The position numbers and the translations under genes were made by a program. This document shows positions 1 through 7,895 of a stretch of DNA of 64,000 nt, in pieces (position 1 is the stretch's first letter; each line of letters opens with the position of its first letter). The DNA is from Kribbella catacumbae DSM 19601 (lineage in GTDB: Bacteria > Actinomycetota > Actinomycetes > Propionibacteriales > Kribbellaceae), in NCBI RefSeq assembly GCF_000372465.1, contig NZ_AQUZ01000011.1, forward strand, positions 62,001 through 126,000. The letters run 5' to 3'. The notes below the pieces were generated by a model. That model made no database searches. It saw only the letters and a list, made by a program, of their open reading frames with translations, and was not told where the DNA came from.

Positions 1-28
1 CAGCCAGCGACTGGTCGTGGGTGTTCAT
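1..28 (-). CDS. Start of a probable serine hydroxymethyltransferase (partial)
   Basis: Only the first nine codons are in the window (MNTHDQSLA). An ATG at 28-26 is preceded by GGAGG eight bases upstream, and it overlaps the end of gcvH by a few bases. This position after gcvT-gcvH and the short polar start ending in SLA fit glyA, the glycine/serine interconverting enzyme that often follows gcvH. The identity rests on context and nine residues, so it is tentative. L-serine dehydratase or gcvP are alternatives. Confidence 0.4.
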
Positions 29-29
29 C

Positions 30-404
30 TCACTCGCCTCCGATCAGGGACTCGTACGCCGTGGCGTCCAGCAGTTCGCCCGGTCCGGTGACCTTCAGCC
101 GGAACAGCCAGCCGGACTGGAAGGGGTCGGTGTTCAGTACGCCGGGCTCGGCCGCGACCGCGTCGTTGATCTCGACGACCTCGCCGTCGACCGGGGCGAA
201 CAGGTCGCTGACGGACTTGGTCGATTCGATCTCACCGCAGGACTCGCCGGCGGTGACGACGGTGCCGGTCGCGGGCAGGTCGACGTACACGACGTCCCCG
301 AGCGCATCGGCGGCGAACGCGGTGATGCCGACGGTGGCGATGTCGCCGTCGAAGTCGAGCCACTCGTGCTCGGCGGTGTACTTGAGGTGGGCAGGCACGG
401 ACAT
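30..404 (-). CDS. gcvH: Glycine cleavage system H protein
   Basis: This encodes the 124-residue lipoyl carrier of the glycine cleavage system, which shuttles the aminomethyl group between the P, T and L proteins in the cytoplasm. The N-terminal LKYTAEHEW block and the lipoyl attachment motif ESTKSVSD, with the acceptor lysine at about residue 63, are both intact. The length matches the family. I chose the ATG at 404 rather than the in-frame ATG at 425 because AGGAG lies five bases upstream of it and the family starts at this point. The gene follows gcvT by 17 bases and overlaps the next start, so the three form one operon under the glycine riboswitch upstream of gcvT. Confidence 0.95.
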   Translation of the reverse strand: MSVPAHLKYTAEHEWLDFDGDIATVGITAFAADALGDVVYVDLPATGTVVTAGESCGEIESTKSVSDLFAPVDGEVVEINDAVAAEPGVLNTDPFQSGWLFRLKVTGPGELLDATAYESLIGGE

Positions 405-421
405 GGAAGCTCCTGATGTGG

Positions 422-1540
422 TCATTGGGCGCGGCGGTAGAACGGGGGAGTGACGACCTCGACGTCGTCATGGGTGCCGCGGATGTCGACTTGCAGTCGC
501 GTCCCCGGCTGCTCGAAACCGACGTTGACGTAGGCCATCGCGATGGGATGGCCAAGCGTCGGTGAGGGCGCGCCACTGGTCACGCTTCCGATTGCCGCGC
601 CGGTCTTGGGATCCAGGACCGAGTAGCCGCTGCGGGGTGAGCGGCGGCCGGACGACACCAGTCCGACCAGCAGGCGCCGGGGGCCTTCGTCTCGGCGTAC
701 GGCGAGTGCTTGGTCGCCGACGAAGGCGGTTTCCTTGCCGAAAGCAACAACTCGGCCCAGGCCGGCTTCGAACGGCGTCACGTCACGACTGAGTTCGTGG
801 CCGTACAGCGGCATGCCCGCCTCCAGTCGCAGCGTGTCGCGACACGCCAGCCCGGCCGGTACCAGGCCGTGCGGCTCGCCGACGCGGAGCAGTTCGGTCC
901 AGAGGTGCTCCGCGTCCTCGGGACGGCTGTAGACCTCGAAACCGTCCTCGCCGGTGTATCCGGTGCGGGCGAGCAGCACGTCGCTCCCGGCGAGGGTGGC
1001 CTCGGCGATCGCGTAGTACTTGAGTTCAGCGATATCTGCGTCGGTCAGCTCCGACACGATGGCCGCCGCGGCAGGACCCTGCACTGCAATCAAGGCCCAG
1101 TCACGAGAGGCATCGCGCAGCCGGGTGTCGTAGCCGGTCATGCGCTGCTGAAGAGCTTCGAGTACGACGTCCACGTTGCTCGCGTTGGCGACGACCAGGA
1201 ACCGTTCCTCGGCGAGCCGGTAAACGACCAGGTCGTCGAGGATGCCGCCGTTGGGGTCGCACAGCATGGAGTACCGCGCCCGGCCGACCCCGATCTTCGA
1301 CGGGTGACCGACCAGGCTGTGGTCGAGCGCGAGCCCGGCCTGCGGACCGGTCAGCTCGAGCTCGCCCATGTGCGACAGGTCGAACAGGCCAGCAGCCGTG
1401 CGGACGGCGGTGTGTTCGGCGATGTCGGACGAGTAGCGCACCGGCATGGACCAGCCGGCGAAGTCGGTGAAGGAGGCGCCGAGGAGTTGGTGTTCGGCGT
1501 ACAGCGGAGTGTGCTGGGACGGATCGCGCGACGTCGTCAT
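422..1540 (-). CDS. gcvT: Glycine cleavage system aminomethyltransferase (T protein)
   Basis: The 372-residue protein transfers the methylene group from H-protein-bound aminomethyl to tetrahydrofolate and releases ammonia. The N-terminal run TPLYAEHQLLGA, the FAGWSMPVRY block and DLSHMGE are the classic GcvT start, and ARTGYTGEDGFE is present further on. The chosen ATG at 1540 matches the family N-terminus; the longer frame back to 1567 would run into the riboswitch leader. gcvH follows 17 bases downstream. Expression is probably controlled by the tandem glycine aptamer in the leader. Confidence 0.95.
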   Translation of the reverse strand: MTTSRDPSQHTPLYAEHQLLGASFTDFAGWSMPVRYSSDIAEHTAVRTAAGLFDLSHMGELELTGPQAGLALDHSLVGHPSKIGVGRARYSMLCDPNGGILDDLVVYRLAEERFLVVANASNVDVVLEALQQRMTGYDTRLRDASRDWALIAVQGPAAAAIVSELTDADIAELKYYAIAEATLAGSDVLLARTGYTGEDGFEVYSRPEDAEHLWTELLRVGEPHGLVPAGLACRDTLRLEAGMPLYGHELSRDVTPFEAGLGRVVAFGKETAFVGDQALAVRRDEGPRRLLVGLVSSGRRSPRSGYSVLDPKTGAAIGSVTSGAPSPTLGHPIAMAYVNVGFEQPGTRLQVDIRGTHDDVEVVTPPFYRRAQ

Positions 1541-1589
1541 GAGTGGGAGGCTCCCTGGATCAAGCACCGCAAAGCGGTGCCACGGCTGG

Positions 1590-1785
1590 GTGACCTCCCC
1601 GCTCTGTCATCGGTACCTGAGAGCTTCACCGCCTGATGGGCGGCTTGCACCGTGGGCGCAGGACCAGGGTCCTGACTTTCCAGAGTTCGCCTCACCGGGA
1701 CGGTAAATGGGCCTGAGAGATTCTGGGGAGAGTTGCTCCTTCGGCGTCTCGCCATGGTGGGCGAGAGCTCTCCCGCCCCGATTCG
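1590..1785 (-). promoter_or_regulatory. Tandem glycine riboswitch upstream of gcvT
   Basis: Read on the minus strand, the leader carries two successive copies of the glycine aptamer signature. The first (about 1690-1785) has CGCCGAAGGAGCAA followed by AATCTCTCAGG. The second (about 1590-1680) has GGTGAAGCTCTCAGG, then CCGATGACAGAGCGGGGAGG just before gcvT. Such tandem aptamers switch on gcvTH genes when glycine is abundant. The end points are approximate because no covariance model was run. Confidence 0.9.
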
Positions 1786-1904
1786 AGCGGCGCGATATTC
1801 ACTTGGGCCGCCGACTCTAGGTCGAACCGCGGCATGGGGTCAATCCGGACCGGTGAGCTGTCACCCTGCGAGGCTGGCTGAGGCGTTCTAGGGGTGAGGA
1901 AGGG

Positions 1905-2431
1905 ATGCCGATGAGAGTTGTAGACCCCGTGGGCGACGATTTCGACGCCTTCGTCAGGGCTCGATGGACGGCCACGGCGCGCTCACCCTGGATCACCAGA
2001 AGGCCGAGGACCTGGCGCAGGAGGCGTTCACCAAGCTCTGGTTCCAGTGGCGCAAGGTTCGTGGCGAGAGTCCGGAGGGATACCTGCGCAGGATCGTTAC
2101 GACGGTGTTCCTGTCCGGTGCCCGGCGCCGATGGTCCGCGGAGCGGCCGACGGACCGGCCGCCCGACAGCGCCGTCGATCCGGCGACCGGCCAGGTGGAC
2201 GACCGGATCGCGCTTCGTCAGGCGATGGCCCGGTTGAGCCCACGGCAACGAGCCGCCGTCTACCTGCGGTACTTCGAGGACCTGCCCGAACGGACCGTCG
2301 CCGAGTTGCTCGGCTGCTCGGTCGGCAGCGTCAAGCAGCACGTCCGGCGGGGACTCGACGCTCTTCGGCAGGACATCGACTTCGCCACCCCCGAGCGGCT
2401 GGCCTCCGTGGCCGGAAGAGAGATCGCATGA
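1905..2431 (+). pseudogene. SigE-family ECF sigma factor with disrupted N-terminus
   Basis: From 1964 the frame encodes a clear SigE-family sigma factor: DHQKAEDLAQEAFTKLW is region 2, and the C-terminal LSPRQRAAVYLRYFEDL with an SVGSVKQHVRRGL helix-turn-helix is region 4. The expected beginning, DDFDAFVRARW, lies in a different frame from the ATG at 1905. Between ARWTA and LTLDHQ the first helix of region 2 is missing and the frame changes, so about a dozen bases seem lost near 1970-1985. The intact 155-residue frame from 1964 has no good ribosome binding site. The downstream gene overlaps its stop (ATGA). Either the sigma factor is inactive or this is a sequencing error; a shortened but working protein is less likely. 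Confidence 0.65.
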
Positions 2432-3216
2432 CCGACCAGTTGAAGGACAAATTCGCAGTACTGACCGACGCCCGGCCCGAGCCGCCTGATCCGGCGATTC
2501 CGGTACGGCGGTCGATCGCGCGGCGCCGTCGCCGGCGTCAGGGCACTGCCGTGGCTCTGTGCGCCGCGGCGACTGCCGCAGCCGTGATCAGCATTCCGGC
2601 CCTTGGCTCATTGCGATCGAGCCACGAAGAGCCGGGCGTCGCGGGCTTCGGAGCCCCGACCACCTCGGCCGCGCCCGAGAGCCCGCGCGTACCAGAGAGC
2701 CCACGCGTCCCGACGAAGACCGCACCTGCCGCGGGTGACCACCATCGAGTCCTGCCGGCGCCCTGGTCGGCGGAGGTCTTCACCAAGATGCCGGACGCCA
2801 ACGGATACAACCCCAAGGCGTACTACGTCGCCAAGGGAACAATCTCGACCGAGAGCTGGGCGGTGCTGGTCTACTCCAGGGAAGGCTGCCTAGTCACCGA
2901 CGAGGGTCCGGCCAACAGCTTCGGCCGCCCGCTGATCTGCTTCGACCCACCGTCCAACGGCAAGTACTGGGTGGTCCAGGGCTATGCCAAAGAGAAGGAC
3001 AGCCCCAAGATCGACGCCACCTTGGTCATGGGCTCGGCCCCGATCGACGCCCGCGCAGTACGGGTGACGGCCGGCGGCAAGACCTACACCGCTCCCGCCG
3101 TCGCCACCCCGGCCACCGACACCCTGCGGTTCTTCGCACTCGTGATCCCCAAGCGCAACCTCAAGGTCACCGCCGTAGATCCACTGAATACGGCCGGTAA
3201 GGTGATCGGCCGGTGA
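2428..3216 (+). CDS. Membrane-anchored protein of unknown function, sigma-factor partner
   Basis: This 262-residue protein starts with an ATG that overlaps the sigma-factor stop. Residues 1-32 are cytoplasmic and end in the basic run RRRRRRQG. A single transmembrane helix follows at about 36-53, then a Pro/Ser/Thr-rich linker with a repeated ESPRVP, and an extracytoplasmic domain with two cysteines (EGCL and LICF). The one-helix layout and the translational coupling resemble genes paired with SigE-type sigma factors, so it may be an anti-sigma or sensor protein. There is no zinc-finger anti-sigma motif, and the function is not known from sequence. Confidence 0.7.
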   Translation: MTDQLKDKFAVLTDARPEPPDPAIPVRRSIARRRRRRQGTAVALCAAATAAAVISIPALGSLRSSHEEPGVAGFGAPTTSAAPESPRVPESPRVPTKTAPAAGDHHRVLPAPWSAEVFTKMPDANGYNPKAYYVAKGTISTESWAVLVYSREGCLVTDEGPANSFGRPLICFDPPSNGKYWVVQGYAKEKDSPKIDATLVMGSAPIDARAVRVTAGGKTYTAPAVATPATDTLRFFALVIPKRNLKVTAVDPLNTAGKVIGR

Positions 3217-3378
3217 CCTGGCTACCGGCGAGCTTGGGTACGCACTGGTGACGGTGCCTGTCGGGCGGCGTTCCGGACGCCGCCAGGGGCGAAGTACATC
3301 TCGCTGCGCGCCACCGTGTCGGGAGCCGACGGCACCACCACGGATCAGACCATCATCCACGCGTACGGCATCCGGTAG
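3217..3378 (+). pseudogene. C-terminal remnant of a secreted protein
   Basis: An open frame without a start codon runs from just after the previous stop to TAG at 3376-3378. Its last 30 residues include GAKYISLRATVSGADG and end in IIHAYGIR. This resembles the conserved C-terminus of large secreted actinobacterial subtilisin-like (S8) proteases, which end in a similar SLRA...QTIIRAY pattern. I infer a truncated leftover of such a gene. The assignment is from memory of the family, and it is too short to be certain. Confidence 0.45.
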
Positions 3379-3391
3379 GCGACGCCCCAGT

Positions 3392-3419
3392 TGGCCCCGA
3401 CCAGACGCGGTCGGGGCCA
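3392..3419. terminator. Hairpin between convergent genes
   Basis: Arms TGGCCCCGACC (3392-3402) and GGTCGGGGCCA (3409-3419) pair perfectly over 11 bases with a 6-base loop. The hairpin lies between the plus-strand remnant and the end of the minus-strand metalloprotease, so it could terminate transcription from both sides. There is no U-tract, as is common in actinobacteria. Confidence 0.6.
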
Positions 3420-3429
3420 GCTGGCTGGG

Positions 3430-4614
3430 TCAGCGGGTGGTCTTCCTCAGCTTGTTGTACTCCTGCTGGGTCATTTCGCGCAGGTCCTCGGCTGCGGTCG
3501 CGGTCTTGGCCTGTTGGCTGCCGCCGCCGACGTCTCCACCGCCGAAGCGGATCGAGGCCCAGTTGTTCTGCGCGGTCAGTGTCCGGGTCAGGTTGTCGTC
3601 GTTGACGTCCGCGGACGTGGTGTCCACGGTGTCGCCGTCACAGTTCCAGTCGATGCCGCCGTTGGCCGCGCCGGAGGTCCGCGTCGTACCGTTCGGGCAC
3701 TTCCACTTCGTCTTCCAGGTCGAGGCCGTGCTGGTGTTCAGGCCCACGGACTCGCGCAGGCTCGCTTCGTTCAGCGCGGGCGGCGTGAAGCTCGAGTAGC
3801 TGAACCAGCTGCTGCCGCTGGTCCGCGGTACGCCGTCGAACTGGAAGAAGTAGTTCATCACGCTGAGGTAGTTGGGCTTGTAGTTGACGTGGTCGGCGCC
3901 ACCGTGGGTGAGGCCGAGGTCGTGACCGAGTTCGTGGATGAAGGTGCCCACGTTCCTGTTCTCGGTGACGGTCCAGTTGCACTTCGGGCCCATCGTGACG
4001 ATGAAGGTGTCGTTCGGGATCGCGAAGGCGTTGCCACTGCTGCAGGTGTTGTTGTAGTCGTCGGCCCAGAGCATGTAGTGGAAGACGGCCTTGCGGGCCG
4101 AGGCGAAGTGGGTGCTCTTGATCGCGTCGGTCTGCTGTTCGGCGGGCTGCAGGTTGCTGTCGTACGGCACCTGGTTGCCGCCGCCGAGGTTGTGCGCCGC
4201 ACCGGCGGCCGGCCCGCCGTCGAGGTGCAGCCGGATCCCGGTAGTGCCGTCCGGGTTGCTGACGGGTGCGGACGCGAACACCTGCACGATCCGGTCGAAC
4301 GCGGCCGTCGTCGCCAGCCGGCCGCTCATGTAGTCCATCTCGACGAACAGGTCCTTCTTGTTCGGCGTCGCGCCGTACGCGGGCAGGTTGACGTCGATGT
4401 CGCCGTCACCGTCGGCGTCATAACCGTTGGTCTCCCAGGCATCAGGCAGCGAGTCACCATCCGTGTCGGTGGCCAGAGCGGCTGCCGGGGCGGCGACCGG
4501 AGCGGCCGCTCGCTCGTCGGGCGCAACCGCCGCAACAGCGCCACCGGCTGCTGCAGCGGTCAATACAAGCGAGGACAACGTGGCCAGTACTACGGGGCGG
4601 GGGCGGAATCTCAT
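3430..4614 (-). CDS. Secreted metzincin-type zinc metalloprotease
   Basis: The 394-residue protein begins with a Sec signal peptide (basic MRFRPR, hydrophobic core to about residue 30). Residues 50-75 contain a DTDGDSLPDAWE / DADGDGDID calcium-binding repeat like thrombospondin type 3 repeats. The catalytic motif HELGHDLGLTH is at 227-237, with a Met-turn SVMNY at 251-255, so all three zinc ligands and the glutamate are present. This is a metzincin, probably exported to digest extracellular protein. The substrate is not evident. The C-terminus is Gly/Gln rich with no anchor. The upstream region 4615-4732 holds a small GGATGC/GCATCC inverted repeat at 4689-4712 that may be regulatory. Confidence 0.85.
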   Translation of the reverse strand: MRFRPRPVVLATLSSLVLTAAAAGGAVAAVAPDERAAAPVAAPAAALATDTDGDSLPDAWETNGYDADGDGDIDVNLPAYGATPNKKDLFVEMDYMSGRLATTAAFDRIVQVFASAPVSNPDGTTGIRLHLDGGPAAGAAHNLGGGNQVPYDSNLQPAEQQTDAIKSTHFASARKAVFHYMLWADDYNNTCSSGNAFAIPNDTFIVTMGPKCNWTVTENRNVGTFIHELGHDLGLTHGGADHVNYKPNYLSVMNYFFQFDGVPRTSGSSWFSYSSFTPPALNEASLRESVGLNTSTASTWKTKWKCPNGTTRTSGAANGGIDWNCDGDTVDTTSADVNDDNLTRTLTAQNNWASIRFGGGDVGGGSQQAKTATAAEDLREMTQQEYNKLRKTTR

Positions 4615-4732
4615 CGCTTCTCCTCAGCGGGGGCGGGACGTCTGCACACAATGCAGCGGGCCCCATACCGAAGGCAATGACCGATCATGGATGCTAGGGG
4701 ATTCCTGCATCCTTGATGTATCTGGGACCCGG

Positions 4733-5497
4733 TCAGCGCAGGTCGTCGGACAGGGACTGGGCTGCTTGGGTGAGGAGGGGGACCGCGTGCTGGAGGAGGT
4801 CCTCGGTCATCCGGCCGGCGGGGCCTGAGATCGACATCGCCAGGCGGGACGGGACATCCGGTACCGGTACTGCGACGCAGCGGACTCCCAGCTCCTGCTC
4901 GCCTTCGTCGGTGGCGTAGCCGAGCTTTTGGGCCTTGTGGAGTTGGGTTGTGAACTCTTCCACGGTGGTGATGGTCGTCTCGGTGTGCTTGGGCATGCCG
5001 GTGCGTTGGAGGAGTTCGCGTACTTCGGTCTCGGGCAGCTGGGAGAGGATCGCCTTGCCGACGGCGGTGCAGTGGGGGAGCACCCGCCGGCCGACCTCGG
5101 TGAACATGCGCATCGAGTGCCGCGACTGGACCTGCGCGAGGTACACGATCTGGTCGCCGTCGAGCATCGCCATGTTGGCCGATTCGCCGAACTCGTCGAC
5201 CAGGCGGGCCAGGTGCGGGCGGGCCCAGACGCTGAGCATGTGCGAGGACGTCTCGCCGAGGCGGATCAGCTTCGGGCCGAGGACGTATTGCCGGGACGGC
5301 TCCTGGCGAACGTACCCGAGGTCGACCAGCGTGCGGACGAGGCGGTGGATCGTCGGCAGCGGGAGCCCGGAGGCGGTGGCCAGCTGAGAGAGGCCCATCA
5401 TGCCGCCGGCATCGGCCATCATCTCGAGTAGGCCGAAAGCGCGCTCGATGGACTGCACGCTCCCGGAACGGCTCTTGGTGCCCGTCTCTTCTGTCAC
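4733..5497 (-). CDS. IclR-family transcriptional regulator
   Basis: The 254-residue protein has an N-terminal winged helix (about 14-75, with ATASGLPLPTIHRLVRTL as the recognition region) and a C-terminal effector-binding domain containing LPHCTAVGKAILSQLP. It is divergent from the DUF6986 aldolase gene. IclR proteins with this context, for example AllR in Streptomyces and Escherichia, repress purine ureide and glyoxylate genes and respond to allantoin or glyoxylate. Candidate binding sites in the shared promoter resemble one upstream of hyi at 22248, suggesting it controls both transcription units. The regulon assignment is inferred. Confidence 0.9.
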   Translation of the reverse strand: MTEETGTKSRSGSVQSIERAFGLLEMMADAGGMMGLSQLATASGLPLPTIHRLVRTLVDLGYVRQEPSRQYVLGPKLIRLGETSSHMLSVWARPHLARLVDEFGESANMAMLDGDQIVYLAQVQSRHSMRMFTEVGRRVLPHCTAVGKAILSQLPETEVRELLQRTGMPKHTETTITTVEEFTTQLHKAQKLGYATDEGEQELGVRCVAVPVPDVPSRLAMSISGPAGRMTEDLLQHAVPLLTQAAQSLSDDLR

Positions 5498-5521
5498 TTC
5501 GCGGTCCCACCCTCCTGGAGT

Positions 5522-5538
5522 CTTCCGGATCCCGGAAG
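5522..5538. promoter_or_regulatory. Inverted repeat in iclR promoter
   Basis: CTTCCGG and CCGGAAG are perfect 7-base arms separated by ATC, 25 bases upstream of the iclR start. The position suggests an autoregulatory operator. The arms share the TTCC/GGAA ends of the sites at 5576 and 22248. Confidence 0.45.
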
Positions 5539-5575
5539 TTTAGCGCCAGCTGCCGGAAAGTCTGCACCTTGCTAC

Positions 5576-5611
5576 TTCCGCAGTGCAGATATTAGTATCC
5601 ACAATACGAAA
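5576..5611. promoter_or_regulatory. Two candidate IclR operator sites
   Basis: Two degenerate copies of the palindrome TTCCRCAWTGYGGAA are arranged side by side. TTCCGCAGTGCAGAT at 5576-5590 matches 11 of 15, and ATCCACAATACGAAA at 5597-5611 matches 12 of 15 to the site upstream of hyi (22248-22262). They lie between the divergent iclR and aldolase genes, close to the aldolase start, where a repressor would act. This is inferred from sequence likeness only. Confidence 0.5.
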
Positions 5612-5636
5612 TCTTTGAGGATTGAGGTGCGCGGAC

Positions 5637-6881
5637 GTGGAAGATGCACTCCTGGCTGAGCTGGATCGACGGCTGGCTGAGGCCGACGCGGCGCTCACTG
5701 CGCTGTACCCGGGTGATCGCGGGGTGCGGCAGCCGGTTCATACCGTCTATGTACCTGCTGACCGGTTCGAGGCCGGCACGGTTGCCGCGTGGGCGGAGGA
5801 GGCTCGGGCCGCGCTCGGCGAGCACGGCGGGTCGGCGGAGGTGCTGGCCGAGGCGCTGGAGTTGCCGGCTGGGCACGCTGTCGAGGTCTATGAGCGGGTA
5901 CGCGCCAAGCTGGAGCGGGAGCCGATCGAGGATCTGCGCATCGACTTCGAGGACGGCTACGGGACTCGGCCTGATGAGCAGGAGGATGCCGCTGCGGTTG
6001 GCGCGGCGCGGGCGTTGGCCTCGCTCGTCAAGGCCGGTGCTGCGCCGCCGTACCACGGTCTGCGGATCAAGTCGCTGGAGGCGCCGAGCCGTCGGCGCGG
6101 GGTGCGGACGCTCGACTTGTTCATCGGCGAGTTCGCCGGGGCGTTGACGGATGGGTTCGTGATCACGCTCGCGAAGGTCACTTCGGTGGAGCAGATCGAG
6201 GCGATGGTTGTTGTGCTGGAGGCGCTGGAGCGTGCTCATGCGGTGCCGTCGGGGTCGCTGAAGTTCGAGATCCAGGTGGAGACGCCGCAGGCGATTCTCG
6301 GTCCGGATGGCGATGCTCCGCTGGGTCGGATGATCAGAGCGGGCGCTGGACGGGTCACGGGGTTGCACTACGGCACCTATGACTACTCGGCTTCGCTGGG
6401 GATCGCGGCGGCGTACCAGAGCATGGAGCATCCGGTCGCCGACCACGCCAAGAACGTGATGCAGTTGGCGGCGGCGGGCACGGGGGTGTTCGTCTGCGAC
6501 GGGTCGACCAACGTCTTGCCGGTAGGCGATCGGGAGCAGGTGCACGCTGCTTGGCGGTTGCACCAGCGGCTTGTACGCCGCTCGCTCGAGCGCGGCATCT
6601 ACCAGGGCTGGGACATGCACCCGGCGCAACTGCCAACCCGCTACGTCGCGACGTACCTCTTCTACCGCGAGGGCCTGAAGACAGCGGCTGCCCGCCTACG
6701 CGCGTACGTCGAAGGAGGCAACTCCGGCTACCTCGACGAACCCGCCACCGCCGCCGCACTAGCCACCTACGTCCTACGCGGCACCGAATGCGGCGCCATC
6801 GACACCGCAGAACTAGACCACCTGCTAGGCGTAGACACCCCAACGCTGGCAACCCTGGCCCGCCGCCCCCTCAGGCCCTAG
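5637..6881 (+). CDS. DUF6986 family HpcH/HpaI-CitE-like aldolase
   Basis: The 414-residue protein belongs to the phosphoenolpyruvate-domain aldolases (HpcH/HpaI/CitE superfamily). It shows the metal-site signature: an acidic VETPQAIL segment followed by GRVTGLHYGTYDYSASLGI, like the ETxxA...G..FG..D of citrate and malyl-CoA lyases. The basic GLRIKSLE strand and a late RYVATYLFYREGL block are conserved in the DUF6986 group. I chose GTG at 5637 because GAGG lies nine bases upstream; an in-frame TTG at 5622 lacks this. It is divergent from iclR and lies near the purine/glyoxylate genes. That suggests a C-C bond reaction on glyoxylate or a related acid, but no activity can be read from the sequence. 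Confidence 0.8.
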   Translation: MEDALLAELDRRLAEADAALTALYPGDRGVRQPVHTVYVPADRFEAGTVAAWAEEARAALGEHGGSAEVLAEALELPAGHAVEVYERVRAKLEREPIEDLRIDFEDGYGTRPDEQEDAAAVGAARALASLVKAGAAPPYHGLRIKSLEAPSRRRGVRTLDLFIGEFAGALTDGFVITLAKVTSVEQIEAMVVVLEALERAHAVPSGSLKFEIQVETPQAILGPDGDAPLGRMIRAGAGRVTGLHYGTYDYSASLGIAAAYQSMEHPVADHAKNVMQLAAAGTGVFVCDGSTNVLPVGDREQVHAAWRLHQRLVRRSLERGIYQGWDMHPAQLPTRYVATYLFYREGLKTAAARLRAYVEGGNSGYLDEPATAAALATYVLRGTECGAIDTAELDHLLGVDTPTLATLARRPLRP

Positions 6882-6983
6882 CTCCGGAGAGCCGCCGCTC
6901 CGGTCTGCCCGACAGCGCCCTATCCAACCAATAGCCCCCTACAGTGCCTGTTGCGAATTGGCTCGGCAGCGGCCGATTGTGTA

Positions 6984-7077
6984 CCGACCGACAGGAAGTA
7001 GTCGACCGTTCGGCCGCGCGCCACGCTCACGCAGGCCGCGGCCGGCCGCAGAACCGGCACTACTTCCTGTCGGTCGG
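6984..7077. repeat. Inverted repeat with perfect 19-base arms
   Basis: The arm CCGACCGACAGGAAGTAGT at 6984-7002 is repeated exactly inverted at 7059-7077, with a 56-base GC-rich loop. The loop can fold further (CGGCCG, GCCGGC). It could be a decayed mobile element, a small structured RNA or a protein-binding site. No coding sequence lies between the arms. Confidence 0.75.
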
Positions 7078-7260
7078 GACACAACGCGAACCCCAGACCC
7101 ATTTCCCAACAGGCTCGGCAAGACGCCATCGGCAACAAAACCAGCCATCGGCCCCGCAACCTGACGTGCACGACGTGCATGCGTGACTTCCCGGCCCGCC
7201 TGCCCCGGCCAGCCGGCCCGCCTGCCCGCCTGGCCCCGCTGGCCCCGCTGGTTCGGGTGG

Positions 7261-7305
7261 CTCGGCTGGCTCGGCTGGCTCGGCTGGCTCGGGTGGCTCG
7301 GCAGG
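7261..7305. repeat. 9-base tandem repeat, five copies
   Basis: CTCGGCTGG is repeated three times exactly, then twice with one or two changes. Because the unit is a multiple of three, it gives an artificial Ala-Glu-Pro repeat on the minus strand and Leu-Ala-Arg on the plus strand, which makes spurious open frames. Confidence 0.85.
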
Positions 7306-7506
7306 GCCGAGTACGCGGGTGCGTAGCCCTCTGGGCCGATTCATCCACCACACCGCTGACCGCGGCCCTGGCCGGCTTCTTCGTCAGCAAGGGCCGCGAG
7401 CCCACCACTGGTGGGCTTGGCTGGCGGGGTCGAAGGGTCGGCGACGGCGAGCCCCCTGGGTACAACGCCGGGGGTCCGGACACCCACGCGTACCCATCTC
7501 TGGCCG

Positions 7507-7534
7507 GCAAGCCTTTCCCCCGGCGTGTCGCGGC
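7507..7534. repeat. Fragment of dispersed intergenic repeat
   Basis: This segment, from GCAAGCCTTTCC to CGTGTCGCGGC, matches the core of the copies at 8045 and 29190 with one or two differences. It lacks the flanking CCGCCACCACT arm, so it looks like a truncated copy. Confidence 0.6.
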
Positions 7535-7585
7535 ATCGGCGCCGGGTCCTGCGTGCGCAGCCGTCCGCGCCTTCCCCTTCCGTGC

Positions 7586-7608
7586 GCCTGCCTGCCTGCC
7601 TGCCTGCC
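7586..7608. repeat. GCCT microsatellite, almost six copies
   Basis: The tetranucleotide GCCT is repeated 5.75 times without interruption. It lies in noncoding sequence and could vary in length by slippage. Confidence 0.85.
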
Positions 7609-7690
7609 GGTTGGCCTCGGCACCTGCGTCTTCGGTGCCTGGACTGACCGGGCTTACCCGTACTGCGGAGAGGTTCGCGTCACGGTGCGG

Positions 7691-7895
7691 GGTTCGCCGT
7701 GCTCGGGTGGGGTTCGGGTCGCGGGGTGGGGGTTCGCCGTGCTCCGGTGGGGTTGGCGTCGCGGGGTGGGGGGTTCGCCGTGCTCCGGTGGGGTTGGCGT
7801 CGCGGGGTGGGGGGTTCGCCGTGCTCCGGTGGGGTTCGCGTCGCGGGGTGGGGGGTTCGCCGTAGTCCGGAGGGTTCGCCTCGCGGGGTGGGGTT
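7691..7895. repeat. 41-base tandem repeat, about five copies
   Basis: The word GGTTCGCCGT recurs at 7691, 7731, 7772, 7813 and 7854, a period of 40 and then 41 bases. The unit also contains GGGTCGCGGGGTGGG or a close variant. Copies three and four are nearly identical, and the outer ones have diverged, as in a minisatellite growing from the middle. The unit is not a multiple of three, so it does not encode a repeated peptide. Confidence 0.85.

Noticed and set aside
3391..4680. Long plus-strand frame opposite the metalloprotease
   Set aside because: It is a shadow of a gene with GC-rich third positions; the minus strand has signal peptide, zinc motif and Met-turn.
7060..7353. Minus-strand frame with Pro-Ala-Glu repeats as a TonB-like protein
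   Set aside because: The peptide comes from a 9-base DNA tandem repeat, there is no ribosome binding site or hydrophobic anchor, and both strands are open through the same repeat.
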